Below, piece after piece: positions 24,517 through 32,394 of a DNA stretch of 64,000 nucleotides. The notes below the pieces were generated by a model that saw nothing but the letters and a program-made list of their open reading frames with translations, was not told the DNA's origin and searched no databases. The position numbers and the translations under genes are program-made. The DNA comes from Schumannella sp. 10F1B-5-1. GTDB lineage: Bacteria > Actinomycetota > Actinomycetes > Actinomycetales > Microbacteriaceae. Within the stretch, counting starts at the first letter, position 1; every line of letters starts with the position of its first letter. The stretch covers positions 202,638 through 266,637 of the forward strand of contig NZ_VHQH01000036.1 in assembly GCF_006517535.1 (NCBI RefSeq), read 5' to 3'.

Positions 24517-25899
24517 TCAGGCCTCGCCGCGGCCCCAGCTGGTGTTGAGATGCGACTGCGAGTCGCGCTGCAGGTTCATCGGGCCGTCGATCGTGTAGTA
24601 GCGGCGACCGCCCGCGACCATGAGCTCTTCCGCCGGGAACTTGGTGATGACCTGGCAGCCGTCCTTAGTGACGACGATCTCCTCTTCGATCCTCGCGGCG
24701 CCCCAGCCATCGGCGGCGGGCCAGTAGGTCTCGAGAGCGAACACCATGCCCTCCTCCAGCACCTCGGGGTGGTCGAACGAGACCAGGCGGGAGAAGATCG
24801 GCTTCTCCCAGATCGAGAGTCCGACGCCGTGGCCGTACTGCAGCGCGAACGCGGCTTCCTCGTCGGGGAATCCGAACTCCTGGGCCTTGGGCCACACCGC
24901 GACGATGTCGGCGGTGGTGGCCCCCGGCTTCACCAGGGCGATCGCGCGATCCATGTACTCGCGAGCGCGCATGTAGGCGTCGCGCTGCGCGACGCTCGCC
25001 GAGCCGACCGCGAAGGTGCGGTAGTAGCAGGTGCGATAGCCGTTGAAGCTGTGCAGGATGTCGAAGAAAGCAGGATCACCAGGCCGGATGAGACGGTCGG
25101 AGTAGACGTGCGGGTGAGGGGAGCACCGCTCGCCCGAGATTGCGTTGACCCCCTCCACGTACTCGGAGCCGAGATCGTAGAGCGTCTTGGCGACGAGGCC
25201 GACGGTCTCGTTCTCGCGGATCCCCGGGCGCAGGAACTCGTAGAGGTTGTCATAGGCGGCGTCCACCATCGACGCGGCCTGGGTGAGCAGGGAGACTTCG
25301 TCGTCGGTCTTGATGCGCCGGGCTTCGAGGAACACCTGCTGTCCGTCGCGCACCGTGATTCCGGCCTCCTGCAGGGCGAAGAGGATCGGCAGCTCGATGA
25401 CGTCGACGCCCAGCGGCTCGTTCTGCAGCCCGAGGATCTCCAGCTCGCGCCTGACCTTGACGGCCAGCTCCCTGGCGATGTTCGCATCCGGGTGGAAGGC
25501 GCCGCGCAGAACCGAGATGCCCGCGCGGGCGCCCGAGACCTCGCGCGGCTTGACGGCGCCGTGGTGGGCGGCGTGCGGGTCGCTGTCGAGTTCGGCGCTG
25601 GTCTCGTTGAGCCACGGGTTGTGCAGCTGGTGATGCTTCGCTGCCGAGCCGAAGTCCCACGAGATCGGGTCTCCGGTGCGGGCGAGCAGGGCGAAGCGGA
25701 TCATCTTGTCCATCGCCCAGGTGCCGATGTGGGTCGAGGTCATGTAACGGATGTTCGCGAAGTCAAAGGCGAGCACCGCGCCGAGATCGGAGGCGTCGAG
25801 CTGAGCCCGCAGTCGCGCGACCCGCTCACGCCGAAGGCGCTCGAAGTCGACTCTCTGCTCCCAGTCGACGGCCATGGTGCCGGAGGTGGCGGTGCCCAT
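24517..25899 (-). CDS. M24-family (creatinase/aminopeptidase P-like) hydrolase
   Basis: A 460-residue protein with the creatinase N-domain (about 20-215) and pita-bread C-domain (about 220-445). Of the five metal ligands of M24 peptidases, the first Asp (AFFDILHS), the His (GHGVGL) and the two Glu (ALETYW and RIEEEIVV) are present. The second Asp seems replaced by Cys (TCYYRTF where peptidases read SDxTRTF). It may thus be a non-peptidase member, like creatinase or DddP-type lyases. The C-terminus adds about 30 residues after FPAEELMVAG. The ATG at 25899 follows GAGAGGA; a longer frame to 26001 runs into the promoter. Divergent from the XRE-cupin gene. Confidence 0.85.
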   Translation of the reverse strand: MGTATSGTMAVDWEQRVDFERLRRERVARLRAQLDASDLGAVLAFDFANIRYMTSTHIGTWAMDKMIRFALLARTGDPISWDFGSAAKHHQLHNPWLNETSAELDSDPHAAHHGAVKPREVSGARAGISVLRGAFHPDANIARELAVKVRRELEILGLQNEPLGVDVIELPILFALQEAGITVRDGQQVFLEARRIKTDDEVSLLTQAASMVDAAYDNLYEFLRPGIRENETVGLVAKTLYDLGSEYVEGVNAISGERCSPHPHVYSDRLIRPGDPAFFDILHSFNGYRTCYYRTFAVGSASVAQRDAYMRAREYMDRAIALVKPGATTADIVAVWPKAQEFGFPDEEAAFALQYGHGVGLSIWEKPIFSRLVSFDHPEVLEEGMVFALETYWPAADGWGAARIEEEIVVTKDGCQVITKFPAEELMVAGGRRYYTIDGPMNLQRDSQSHLNTSWGRGEA

Positions 25900-25981
25900 G
25901 ATGTGGTTCCTCTCGCTCGAACGACTCTGTTCTGACGCGTCGCGATGTTCAGCGACACTAAACGGAGCCAGTGTAAACACA

Positions 25982-26000
25982 TGTTCGGCCTGGATGAACA
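25982..26000. promoter_or_regulatory. Candidate operator C between the M24 and XRE-cupin genes
   Basis: TGTTCGGCCTGGATGAACA is a 19-bp inverted repeat with TGTTC/GAACA arms. It has the same length and arms as sites A (14711) and B (18379) but a different centre. It lies 83 bases ahead of the M24 start on one side and 95 ahead of the XRE start on the other. Confidence 0.45.
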
Positions 26001-26094
26001 CTTCGGGCTGAGCTCGGCCAGCCGTGCACTAGTCTGGCGCCACCGGATCAGGGGAGATCCTCGCGTTTCCGGTGTCGACCGGCGAGGAGAGAGA

Positions 26095-26823
26095 ATGCGA
26101 GCGGATCTGGGTGCGCGGCTGCGGGCGGCGCGCGAGGCGAAGGGTCTCAGCCTGCGCAAGGTCGCTGTCGAGCTCGGCGTCTCGCCCAGCCTGCTGTCAC
26201 AGGTCGAGACCGGCAAGACGCAGCCGTCGGTCAGCACCCTGTATGCGCTGGTGAACCATCTCGGGGCCTCGCTCGACGACCTCCTCGGCACGGCGGCGAT
26301 GCTCGGCTCCGGCGATCCGGAATGTGACGACCGTCCCGAAGACCTCCCCTCGGACGATGTCGTGCAGCGTGCCGCCGACAATCCGATCATCGACATGGAG
26401 AACGGCGTGCGCTGGGAGCGCCTTGCCGTAGGACCGGGAAACCTGGTCGATCCGCTCGTCGTGACCTATCGCCCCGGGGGCAGCAGCTCGGTCGACGGGC
26501 ATCTGATGCGGCACTCCGGCATCGAGTACGGCTACCTGCTCGAGGGCGAACTCATCCTCCAGCTCGATTTCGATCGCCACACGATCCGCGCCGGAGACTC
26601 GTTCTGCTTCGACTCGATCCGGCCGCACCTGTACTCGAATGAGAGCGGCGCGCCCGCCCGCGGGCTGTGGTTCGTCGTCGGGCGGCGGGACTTCACGCCG
26701 CCCGATGCGGCCGATTCTGCCTCGCCGGAGGCGGTCGTTCGCGGCGGGATCGGCAACGCCATCGACGTGCTCAATGCGCTGCAGGGCATGAATCGTGGCG
26801 CTTCCGCCGCGGAGCTCGACTGA
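26095..26823 (+). CDS. XRE-family regulator with C-terminal cupin domain
   Basis: A 242-residue transcription factor. The N-terminal helix-turn-helix (LGARLRAAREAKGLSLRKVAVELGVSPSLLSQVETGKTQPSVSTLYALV, residues 5-53) is a clear XRE/HTH_3 domain. After a linker, the C-terminal cupin (about 145-215) shows a HSGIEYGYLLEGELIL strand pair, a D-x-x-x-I-x-x-GDS-FCFDS turn and HLYSN, the ligand-binding barrel. Such proteins usually control the adjacent catabolic genes in response to the substrate, here the divergent M24 gene and the downstream ABC importer. The ATG at 26095 has GAGGAGAG upstream; the longer frame begins inside the promoter. Confidence 0.9.
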   Translation: MRADLGARLRAAREAKGLSLRKVAVELGVSPSLLSQVETGKTQPSVSTLYALVNHLGASLDDLLGTAAMLGSGDPECDDRPEDLPSDDVVQRAADNPIIDMENGVRWERLAVGPGNLVDPLVVTYRPGGSSSVDGHLMRHSGIEYGYLLEGELILQLDFDRHTIRAGDSFCFDSIRPHLYSNESGAPARGLWFVVGRRDFTPPDAADSASPEAVVRGGIGNAIDVLNALQGMNRGASAAELD

Positions 26824-26860
26824 GCGCCACTCGACGGTTTGCTCGCATCGAACACTCGCG

Positions 26861-26889
26861 TTGCCGAGCGTGTAGTCCTGCTGTACAGT
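26861..26889 (+). promoter_or_regulatory. Promoter of the second sugar ABC operon
   Basis: TTGCCG and TACAGT are separated by exactly 17 bases, and the ATPase ATG is 41 bases downstream. The -35 lies inside an imperfect inverted repeat (ACACTCG...CGAGCGTGT, 26852-26873) that could be an operator, perhaps for the XRE-cupin protein encoded just upstream. Confidence 0.5.
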
Positions 26890-26929
26890 CGCTCCATCGA
26901 CTACGCCGAGGTATCGATTGGAGACCGAC

Positions 26930-28462
26930 ATGACGACGCACGACGTCGCATCCGAACCCCTGCTCAGTCTGCGCGGCGTGAGCAAGTCGTTCGATGGAAC
27001 GCCGGTTCTCAAGAACCTCGACCTCGACGTCCACGCCGGCCAGACCCTGATCCTGCTGGGAGAGAACGGCGCCGGGAAATCGACGCTGAAGAACATCCTC
27101 TGCGGGCTCGTCAGCTCCGACTCCGGAGAGATCGTGTTCGGCGGCGAGACCCAGTCCCGCTGGAGCGGCGCCCGAGCCTCCGAGCTCGGCCTCGGCGCCA
27201 TCCACCAGGAACTCAGCCTCTTCCCGAACATGTCTGTCGCTGAGAACGTCAACATCCACCACCTCGGCACGCGTGGACCGTTCGTCAGCATGACCGCCCT
27301 CGAGCGTCGCACCGACGCGCTCTTCCGTGATCTGCTGGGAATCGACCTCGACAGCTCCCGCCTCGTCGGCGAGCTGCCGCTCGGTCAGCGTCAGCTCGTC
27401 GAGATCGTGAAGGCGATCCAGGTCTCCTCCAGCGTCCTCGTACTCGACGAGCCCACGACGTCGCTCAGCCTCGACGAGCGTCAGCAGCTCTTCGCTGTCA
27501 TGCGCCGACTGCGGGAGAAGGGGTACGCCCTCATCCACGTCACCCACTTCCTCGAAGAAGTCGAGGCGGTCGGCGACCGGGTCGCGATCATGCGCGACGG
27601 GGCCATCGTCGCCCTCGCGGAGAAGGGCGAGCTGTCGACGCACCAGATCGAGGAGGCCATGGTCGGCCGCGAGCTGGCTGAGGTCACCCGCGACGCCAGC
27701 CGTGTCACCGCCGACAGCCCCGTCGTGCTCGAGGTGCGCGACCTGCGCGAGGATCAGCTTCTCGACGGCGTCTCCTTCTCGGTGCGTGCCGGCGAGATCG
27801 TCGGCATCGCCGGGCTCACCGGGGCCGGCCGCAGCGAGCTCATGCAGTCGATCGTCGGTGTTCGCGCCGCCGAGGGGGAAGTCATCCTCGAAGACGGACC
27901 CTTCGAGCGCCGCTCCATCCCCACCGCCAAGAAGCGTGGACTGGTGCTCGTCTCCGAGGATCGTCGCGACGAGCAGGCTTTTCTCGAGCGGCCCGTGCGC
28001 GAGAACATCACCTCGCAGCTGATGGATCGCTTCACCACCGGATGGGGGTGGATCCAGTCGCGCGTCGAGAACGAGATCGCGTCGCGTCTGGTCAAGGACT
28101 TCGACGTCAAGACCGCGGGCACCGAGGCCGATCTGGGATCCCTGTCCGGCGGCAACCAGCAGAAGGCGATCCTGGCGCGCTGGCTCAGCGTCGGCCCCAA
28201 GGTCTGCCTCCTCGACGAACCCACCAAGGGCATCGACGTTGGGGCGAAGGCTCAGGTGCAGCACACCGTGTTCGGTCTCGCCGAACAGGGCGTCGGCGTC
28301 GTGGTGGTTTCCAGCGACCTGCCGGAGCTGTTCACGATGAGCGATCGCATCCTCGTCATGAAGCAGGGGCGGATCTCCGCCGAACTCGCGCGCGCCGACT
28401 TCGACGCCACCGCGATCCTTCGCGCCGCCTCCAGCTCCGTCGAAACGGAGGGAACCCGATGA
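26930..28462 (+). CDS. CUT2-type sugar ABC transporter ATPase (island copy)
   Basis: A 510-residue double-domain ATPase. Domain 1 has Walker A GENGAGKST (about residue 45), the PLGQRQLVEIVKAI signature in place of LSGGQ, and LVLDEPTTSL. Domain 2 has the degenerate P-loop GLTGAGRSE (about 300), LSGGNQQKA and CLLDEPTKGIDVG. This layout is that of RbsA/MglA/XylG. The ATG at 26930 follows GGAG. The stop overlaps the next gene's ATG. It is distinct in sequence from the ytfR product at 9636, so the island brought its own importer. The transported sugar or polyol is unknown. Confidence 0.9.
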   Translation: MTTHDVASEPLLSLRGVSKSFDGTPVLKNLDLDVHAGQTLILLGENGAGKSTLKNILCGLVSSDSGEIVFGGETQSRWSGARASELGLGAIHQELSLFPNMSVAENVNIHHLGTRGPFVSMTALERRTDALFRDLLGIDLDSSRLVGELPLGQRQLVEIVKAIQVSSSVLVLDEPTTSLSLDERQQLFAVMRRLREKGYALIHVTHFLEEVEAVGDRVAIMRDGAIVALAEKGELSTHQIEEAMVGRELAEVTRDASRVTADSPVVLEVRDLREDQLLDGVSFSVRAGEIVGIAGLTGAGRSELMQSIVGVRAAEGEVILEDGPFERRSIPTAKKRGLVLVSEDRRDEQAFLERPVRENITSQLMDRFTTGWGWIQSRVENEIASRLVKDFDVKTAGTEADLGSLSGGNQQKAILARWLSVGPKVCLLDEPTKGIDVGAKAQVQHTVFGLAEQGVGVVVVSSDLPELFTMSDRILVMKQGRISAELARADFDATAILRAASSSVETEGTR

Positions 28463-29490
28463 CCGAGGTCTCCTCGCGCCGCCGCGTGCGCGTGCCCGTT
28501 CAATCGCTCGTCCTGCTCGGCGTGATCGTGGTCGCCTCGCTCGTGTTCTTCGTGCTCTCGCCGAGCTTTCTCAGCGTCGGCAACGTCGGCAACGTGCTGC
28601 TGCAGGCGGCACCCACCGTCGTCGCCGCGGTCGGCATGACCTTCGTCATCATGACCGGCGGCATCGACCTCTCGGTCGGCTCGCTCATCAATCTCGCGAT
28701 GGTCGCGGCGATCGCCGCCTCGGGCGTCACCTCGGCATCGTCGGGCGACTCCTCAGGGTGGACCTACGTGGTCGCGATCGCCGTCGCGCTCGCCTGCGGC
28801 CTGTTCAACGGTCTTGCGATCAACCTGCTCAAGGTGCACCCGCTGCTCGTCACCCTCGGGACGCTCACGCTCTATCGCGGCATCGCCCTGCACATCACGG
28901 GTGCGGGCGACCGCGCGGCCGCCGGCCCGATCACCGCCTTGGGCCGTGGCGACATCGGCGGCATCGCAGTGCCGATCATCGTCGCGATCGTCGTCGTGCT
29001 GCTCGGATCCTTCGTGATGCGCTCGACGGTGTTCGGCCGCCAGGTCGTCGCGCTCGGCGGATCTGAGCGATCCGCTCGCGAGACCGGGCTCCCGGTCCGA
29101 CGGCTCCGGATCGCCGTCTACGTGATCTCGGCGCTCTGCGCGGTCATCTCCGGCATCCTGACCGTCGGCCAGATCGGAACACTTCAGGTCTCTCTCGGCG
29201 TGAACTACGAGTTCACTGTCATCACCGCGGTGATCGTCGGAGGGACCAGCCTCTTCGGGGGGAAGGGCTCGATCGTCGGCACCGCGCTCGGGGCTCTGCT
29301 GCTGACGGTGATCGTCAACGGGCTCAACAGCATCGACGCATCCATCTACGTGTACGACGTCGTTCGCGGCCTCGTGCTCGTCGCCGCGGTGCTCGCCGAC
29401 TCGCTCACCACTCGACGTCTGTCGCTGCGCCGACGCGGCCGACAGAAGCAGATCCTTGCCGAAGCCACCTCGGCGGGAGCACACGCCTGA
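28459..29490 (+). CDS. CUT2-type sugar ABC transporter permease 1 (island copy)
   Basis: A 343-residue membrane permease with about ten helices. The hallmark segment MTGGIDLSVGSLINLAMVAA is at about residues 65-85, the ATPase-contact loop GGSERSARETGLPVRRLRI at about 197-215, and VIVGGTSLFGGKGSIVGTALGALL near 255. A basic tail of about 25 residues ends the protein. The ATG overlaps the ATPase stop (ATGA). It forms the channel with the permease encoded at 30617; the binding-protein gene lies between them. Confidence 0.9.
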   Translation: MTEVSSRRRVRVPVQSLVLLGVIVVASLVFFVLSPSFLSVGNVGNVLLQAAPTVVAAVGMTFVIMTGGIDLSVGSLINLAMVAAIAASGVTSASSGDSSGWTYVVAIAVALACGLFNGLAINLLKVHPLLVTLGTLTLYRGIALHITGAGDRAAAGPITALGRGDIGGIAVPIIVAIVVVLLGSFVMRSTVFGRQVVALGGSERSARETGLPVRRLRIAVYVISALCAVISGILTVGQIGTLQVSLGVNYEFTVITAVIVGGTSLFGGKGSIVGTALGALLLTVIVNGLNSIDASIYVYDVVRGLVLVAAVLADSLTTRRLSLRRRGRQKQILAEATSAGAHA

Positions 29491-29537
29491 GCCACCGGCC
29501 GCGGCGATCACACAGTACGCAACGAAGGGTATTGATC

Positions 29538-30539
29538 ATGGGCAAGACCAGAATGACGGCGTTCGCCGTCGGCGCCGTGGTCGTCATGGCGGGCGCGCTC
29601 GCCGGATGCAGCTCGGAGGTGCCAGGCACCTCGTCCGGCTCGGCCAGCGGTGACGACATCACGATCGGCGTCTCGTTCGACAACATGACCGCGTTCCGCG
29701 AGGGCGAGAAGGCCGCACTCGACAAGGCTGCGAAAGAGCTCGGCGTGAAGCTGAAGTACCAGGTCGCGCAGCTCGACGCGCAGACCCAGTCGACGCAGAT
29801 CCAGACCCTCATCTCTCAGGGCGCCAGGGCGATCGTCGCGATCCCGAGCGACATCGAGGCCATCAAGGCCGACATCGACTCGGCTCAGGCCGACGGTGTG
29901 CCGATCGTCACGCTGGACCAGGCCCCGTCCGAGACTTCCTGGGTCAGCTACCACGTCGGCGGCGACCCCCACGCCGACGGCCTGGCCGCGGGCAAGAAGT
30001 TTGTCGAGCTCGCCGCAGGCAAGCCGTACAAGCTTCTCGAGCTGCAGGGCGCGCTGAACAACGACAACGGCATCCGCCGGTCGTCGGGTCTGCACGAGGG
30101 GATCAAGGACGCGCCGAACATCACGATCGTGTCGTCGATCCCCACCGACTGGAAGCCGGAGCCCGCGCTCACCGGCATCCAGAACACGCTGCAGAAGTAC
30201 CCCGACCTCGACGGCATCTTCATCCCCACCGACGGTCAGATCCCGCCGGCGTACTCCGCGCTGAAGGCCGCCAACCGCTTCGTGCCCGCCGGTCAGGAGG
30301 GGCACGTCGACATCGTCGCGATCGACGGCGACTCGAACGGCTGCAAGGCCGTCAAGGACGGGTACGTCGACATGGACATCGCCACACCGATTCCGGCGAT
30401 GACCAAGAACGCTCTCGAGGCCGCCATCGCTGCGGCGAAGGGCAAGCCCAAGAACAAGGCCGAGTTCCTGCCCGGCACCCCCTACACGCCCGCTGACGTC
30501 GACAAGCTCGCGTCGCAGGTGTGGGGTTGCGCGAGTTAG
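29538..30539 (+). CDS. Sugar ABC transporter substrate-binding lipoprotein (island copy)
   Basis: A 333-residue binding protein with a lipoprotein signal (basic KTR, hydrophobic stretch, lipobox ALAGC at about residue 22) and a Ser/Gly linker. The mature domain is a type 1 periplasmic-binding fold (Peripla_BP_4): ITIGVSFDNMTAFREGEKAAL, then ISQGARAIVAIPSD, PIVTLDQAP, and IVAIDGDSNG. It resembles RbsB-like proteins but not YtfQ in detail. GAAGGG precedes the ATG at 29538. It would be anchored outside the membrane and decide importer specificity. Ligand unknown. Confidence 0.9.
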   Translation: MGKTRMTAFAVGAVVVMAGALAGCSSEVPGTSSGSASGDDITIGVSFDNMTAFREGEKAALDKAAKELGVKLKYQVAQLDAQTQSTQIQTLISQGARAIVAIPSDIEAIKADIDSAQADGVPIVTLDQAPSETSWVSYHVGGDPHADGLAAGKKFVELAAGKPYKLLELQGALNNDNGIRRSSGLHEGIKDAPNITIVSSIPTDWKPEPALTGIQNTLQKYPDLDGIFIPTDGQIPPAYSALKAANRFVPAGQEGHVDIVAIDGDSNGCKAVKDGYVDMDIATPIPAMTKNALEAAIAAAKGKPKNKAEFLPGTPYTPADVDKLASQVWGCAS

Positions 30540-30616
30540 AGCCCTCGTGCGGTGGCCGGGCACGCCCGGCCACCGCATTCCTCTCACCGACTCCACCACC
30601 TCGAGGAGACACGATC

Positions 30617-31603
30617 ATGGTCCGTCGACCGTTCACCGGAATCCTGCGCACGGCGCCGATGGTGCCGGTTCTCGTCATCGCGGTGATCGCGTTCGCGCTG
30701 CTCGCGGACGGGTTCACGAGCCCGACGAACCTCTACAACATCCTGCGCGACAGCTCGGTCCTCATGGTCGCCGCCACCGGCACCACTCTCGTGTTCCTCA
30801 TCGGCGGCCTCGACCTCTCGGTGGGATCGGTCGTCGCCGGCTCGGCGGTCGGCGCCGCGATCGCGATGAGCACCACCCGCAGCGTGCTGTTCGGCGTCGT
30901 GGTGGGGGTCGTGATCGGCATCGTGATCGGAGTGCTCAACGGGCTGCTCATCGGCTACGCCAAGCTCGTTCCCTTTGTGCTCACTCTCGGCATGCTCCTC
31001 GTCGTGCGCGCGGTGGCCTACCTCGCCGCGGCTGTCGCCGCCGGTGCTGGCGGAACCGCCGCCGCCGTGGGAGACCTGCCCGAGTCGGCCACTCTCTTCG
31101 GCCGCGGCTTCATCGCCGCCGTGCCGAATCTCTTCGTCCTCGCGATCGTCGTGGTCGCCGTCACCGCCGTACTGCTGGCGAAGACCCGCTACGGGCGCTA
31201 CGTGCGGCTGGTGGGGCAGAACGAGACGGCTGCACGCTTCAACGGCGTGAACGTGCCTTTCATCAAGCTCGTCACCTACACGATCGCCGGACTGCTCAGT
31301 GGAATCGCCGGGGTGATGCTCTCGATGCGGCTCGGATCAGGCAACCCCGCTTCGGGAGACGACCTGCTGTTGCGCGCCATCACCGCCGCGATCATCGGAG
31401 GCACCGCTCTCGCCGGCGGACACGGCGGCGTCGTGCGCACGGTCTTCGGAGCACTCGTCATCATCGCGCTCAGCAGCGGCCTCAGCCTCATGGGATTCCA
31501 GTTCTGGGACCAGTCGATCGTGCTCGGCATCGTCATCCTCCTCGGCACTCAGCTCACGCGCCGATGGACGCGGGGGAGCCGAGCTGCCGTTCGCGCGATC
31601 TGA
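30617..31603 (+). CDS. CUT2-type sugar ABC transporter permease 2 (island copy)
   Basis: A 328-residue polytopic permease. The signature IGGLDLSVGSVVAGSAVGAA is at about residues 62-81, the loop GQNETAARFNGVNVPFIKL at about 205-223, and AIIGGTALAGGHGGVVRTVFGAL at about 260-282. It follows the binding-protein gene by 77 bases with GAGGAGA upstream of the ATG, and is the last gene of the operon. It is the last intact gene of the island; decayed sequence begins about 75 bases later. Confidence 0.9.
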   Translation: MVRRPFTGILRTAPMVPVLVIAVIAFALLADGFTSPTNLYNILRDSSVLMVAATGTTLVFLIGGLDLSVGSVVAGSAVGAAIAMSTTRSVLFGVVVGVVIGIVIGVLNGLLIGYAKLVPFVLTLGMLLVVRAVAYLAAAVAAGAGGTAAAVGDLPESATLFGRGFIAAVPNLFVLAIVVVAVTAVLLAKTRYGRYVRLVGQNETAARFNGVNVPFIKLVTYTIAGLLSGIAGVMLSMRLGSGNPASGDDLLLRAITAAIIGGTALAGGHGGVVRTVFGALVIIALSSGLSLMGFQFWDQSIVLGIVILLGTQLTRRWTRGSRAAVRAI

Positions 31604-31678
31604 CGTCGGCATTCACGGCGTCTCCGCACGGACGGTGAATCGGACCGCGCGCATTGATCGTCTGAGACGATAGAGACG

Positions 31679-32045
31679 GTGACGGTCGACAGCTGCAGGT
31701 GTTCGCCGAGGTCGCTCGTCTCGGGAGCTTCACCGCGGCAGAGCGAGAGCTTCAGGTAGTCCAGTCGGCGGCGTCGGCGACCATGGCGGCGTTGGAGACC
31801 GAGCTGGGGTGAGAGTCTCTTCGAGCGGACCACGCGGCGAGCGTCGCTTACGGCCGCGGGCGAGGCGCTGCTGCCGTGGGCGCGCCGCTCGGCCGAGGCC
31901 ATCCAAGGTGGCGCGGATGCGGTCAGCAGCGCCGCCGGGGAAGTGTCCGGTCGAGCACGACTCGGCGTCGCCGTCGGCGACGATCTCCCGAGCATCCCGG
32001 CGTCGTCGGGGGCGTTCCGGGTCGCGAATCCGGGCGTAGCCGCCG
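31679..32045 (+). pseudogene. LysR-family regulator, frameshifted and truncated
   Basis: The translation reads clearly as a LysR N-terminus, but only by changing frame. Frame 1 from 31681 gives RQLQVFAEVARLGSFTAAER, continues through a helix-turn-helix with SAASATMAALETELG, and meets a stop at 31810. Frame 2 from 31811 resumes with SLFERTTRRASLTAAGEALL and the start of the effector domain (RLGVAVGDD ... FRVANPGV). The apparent start GTG at 31679 is in yet another frame. About 120 residues of homology remain of the usual 300, and the gene is lost well before the right attachment repeat. It is dead and was probably an island-borne regulator. Confidence 0.75.
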
Positions 32046-32249
32046 CTCGAGTCATTCACCGTCTATCGAGCCAGGAACGAGTGGTCGGGTCTGATGATGT
32101 CGAACGGTCGGCTCTCGGGTGCGCCGCATCGTCTCGAGCAGACGGAAGACCTTCCTCTTTCCTGCCACTGGCGGTGTCGGATGCAGTCGGATCGAGTCGG
32201 ATCTCCGGCCTGCAAACCCTGGAGAACAGAGGCGACGATCCCCGCTGGA
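32046..32249. other. Non-coding right margin of the island
   Basis: About 200 bases between the LysR remnant and the right repeat. I find no complete gene, integrase fragment or inverted repeat here. Frames in this stretch are short and unlike proteins. Confidence 0.5.
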
Positions 32250-32302
32250 GCGTCTCGTTCGCAATGAGAAGGTCGGGGGTTCGAATCCCCCTGGGTCCAC
32301 CG
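32250..32302 (+). repeat. Right attachment-site repeat (truncated tRNA-Ala 3' half)
   Basis: This 53-bp stretch is identical to 13894-13946: anticodon arm, variable loop, T arm, 3' acceptor strand and ACCG. The 5' acceptor strand and most of the D arm are absent, so it cannot be a working tRNA. It is followed by a strong hairpin that was probably the terminator of the tRNA before integration. Confidence 0.88.
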
Positions 32303-32311
32303 GAGAACGAC

Positions 32312-32341
32312 ACGAAAGCCCCGCTCAGGCGGGGCTTTCGT
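32312..32341 (+). terminator. Hairpin after the right repeat
   Basis: ACGAAAGCCCCGC pairs perfectly with GCGGGGCTTTCGT around TCAG, 9 bases after the repeat, followed by a short CGTTT run. It looks like the ancestral tRNA-Ala terminator, displaced by the island. Confidence 0.75.
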
Positions 32342-32394
32342 CGTTTCGGGGATCGCGCCGGACACCCCCCGTGGCGCTCGCGGTCGCCGGCGCC

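Larger units (their letters stand above)
13894..32302. mobile_element. Genomic island inserted in tRNA-Ala, about 18.4 kb
   Basis: The segment is bounded by two identical 53-bp copies of the tRNA-Ala 3' half. The left copy lies within the functional tRNA and the right copy stands alone as a truncated remnant. This is the classic arrangement after site-specific integration into a tRNA gene by a tyrosine recombinase. The cargo (14.4-31.6 kb) is catabolic and transport genes with four regulators, one of them a pseudogene. No integrase, excisionase, transposase or phage gene was recognised, so the element is probably no longer self-mobile. Both margins hold non-coding or decayed sequence. Composition remains high-GC, so the donor was probably another actinobacterium. 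Confidence 0.75.

Noticed and set aside
14000-32250. Insertion sequences, phage genes or an integrase within the island
   Set aside because: No transposase, DDE motif, integrase His-x-x-Arg motif or terminal inverted repeats were recognised; only the tRNA duplication supports mobility.
32052-32313. Reverse-strand frames starting with sequences such as MDPGGFEPPTFSLRTRR and GGPRGIRTPDLL, also near 13853-14100
   Set aside because: These are the well-known false translations of the reverse complement of tRNA 3' halves. They reflect the tRNA duplication and are not proteins.
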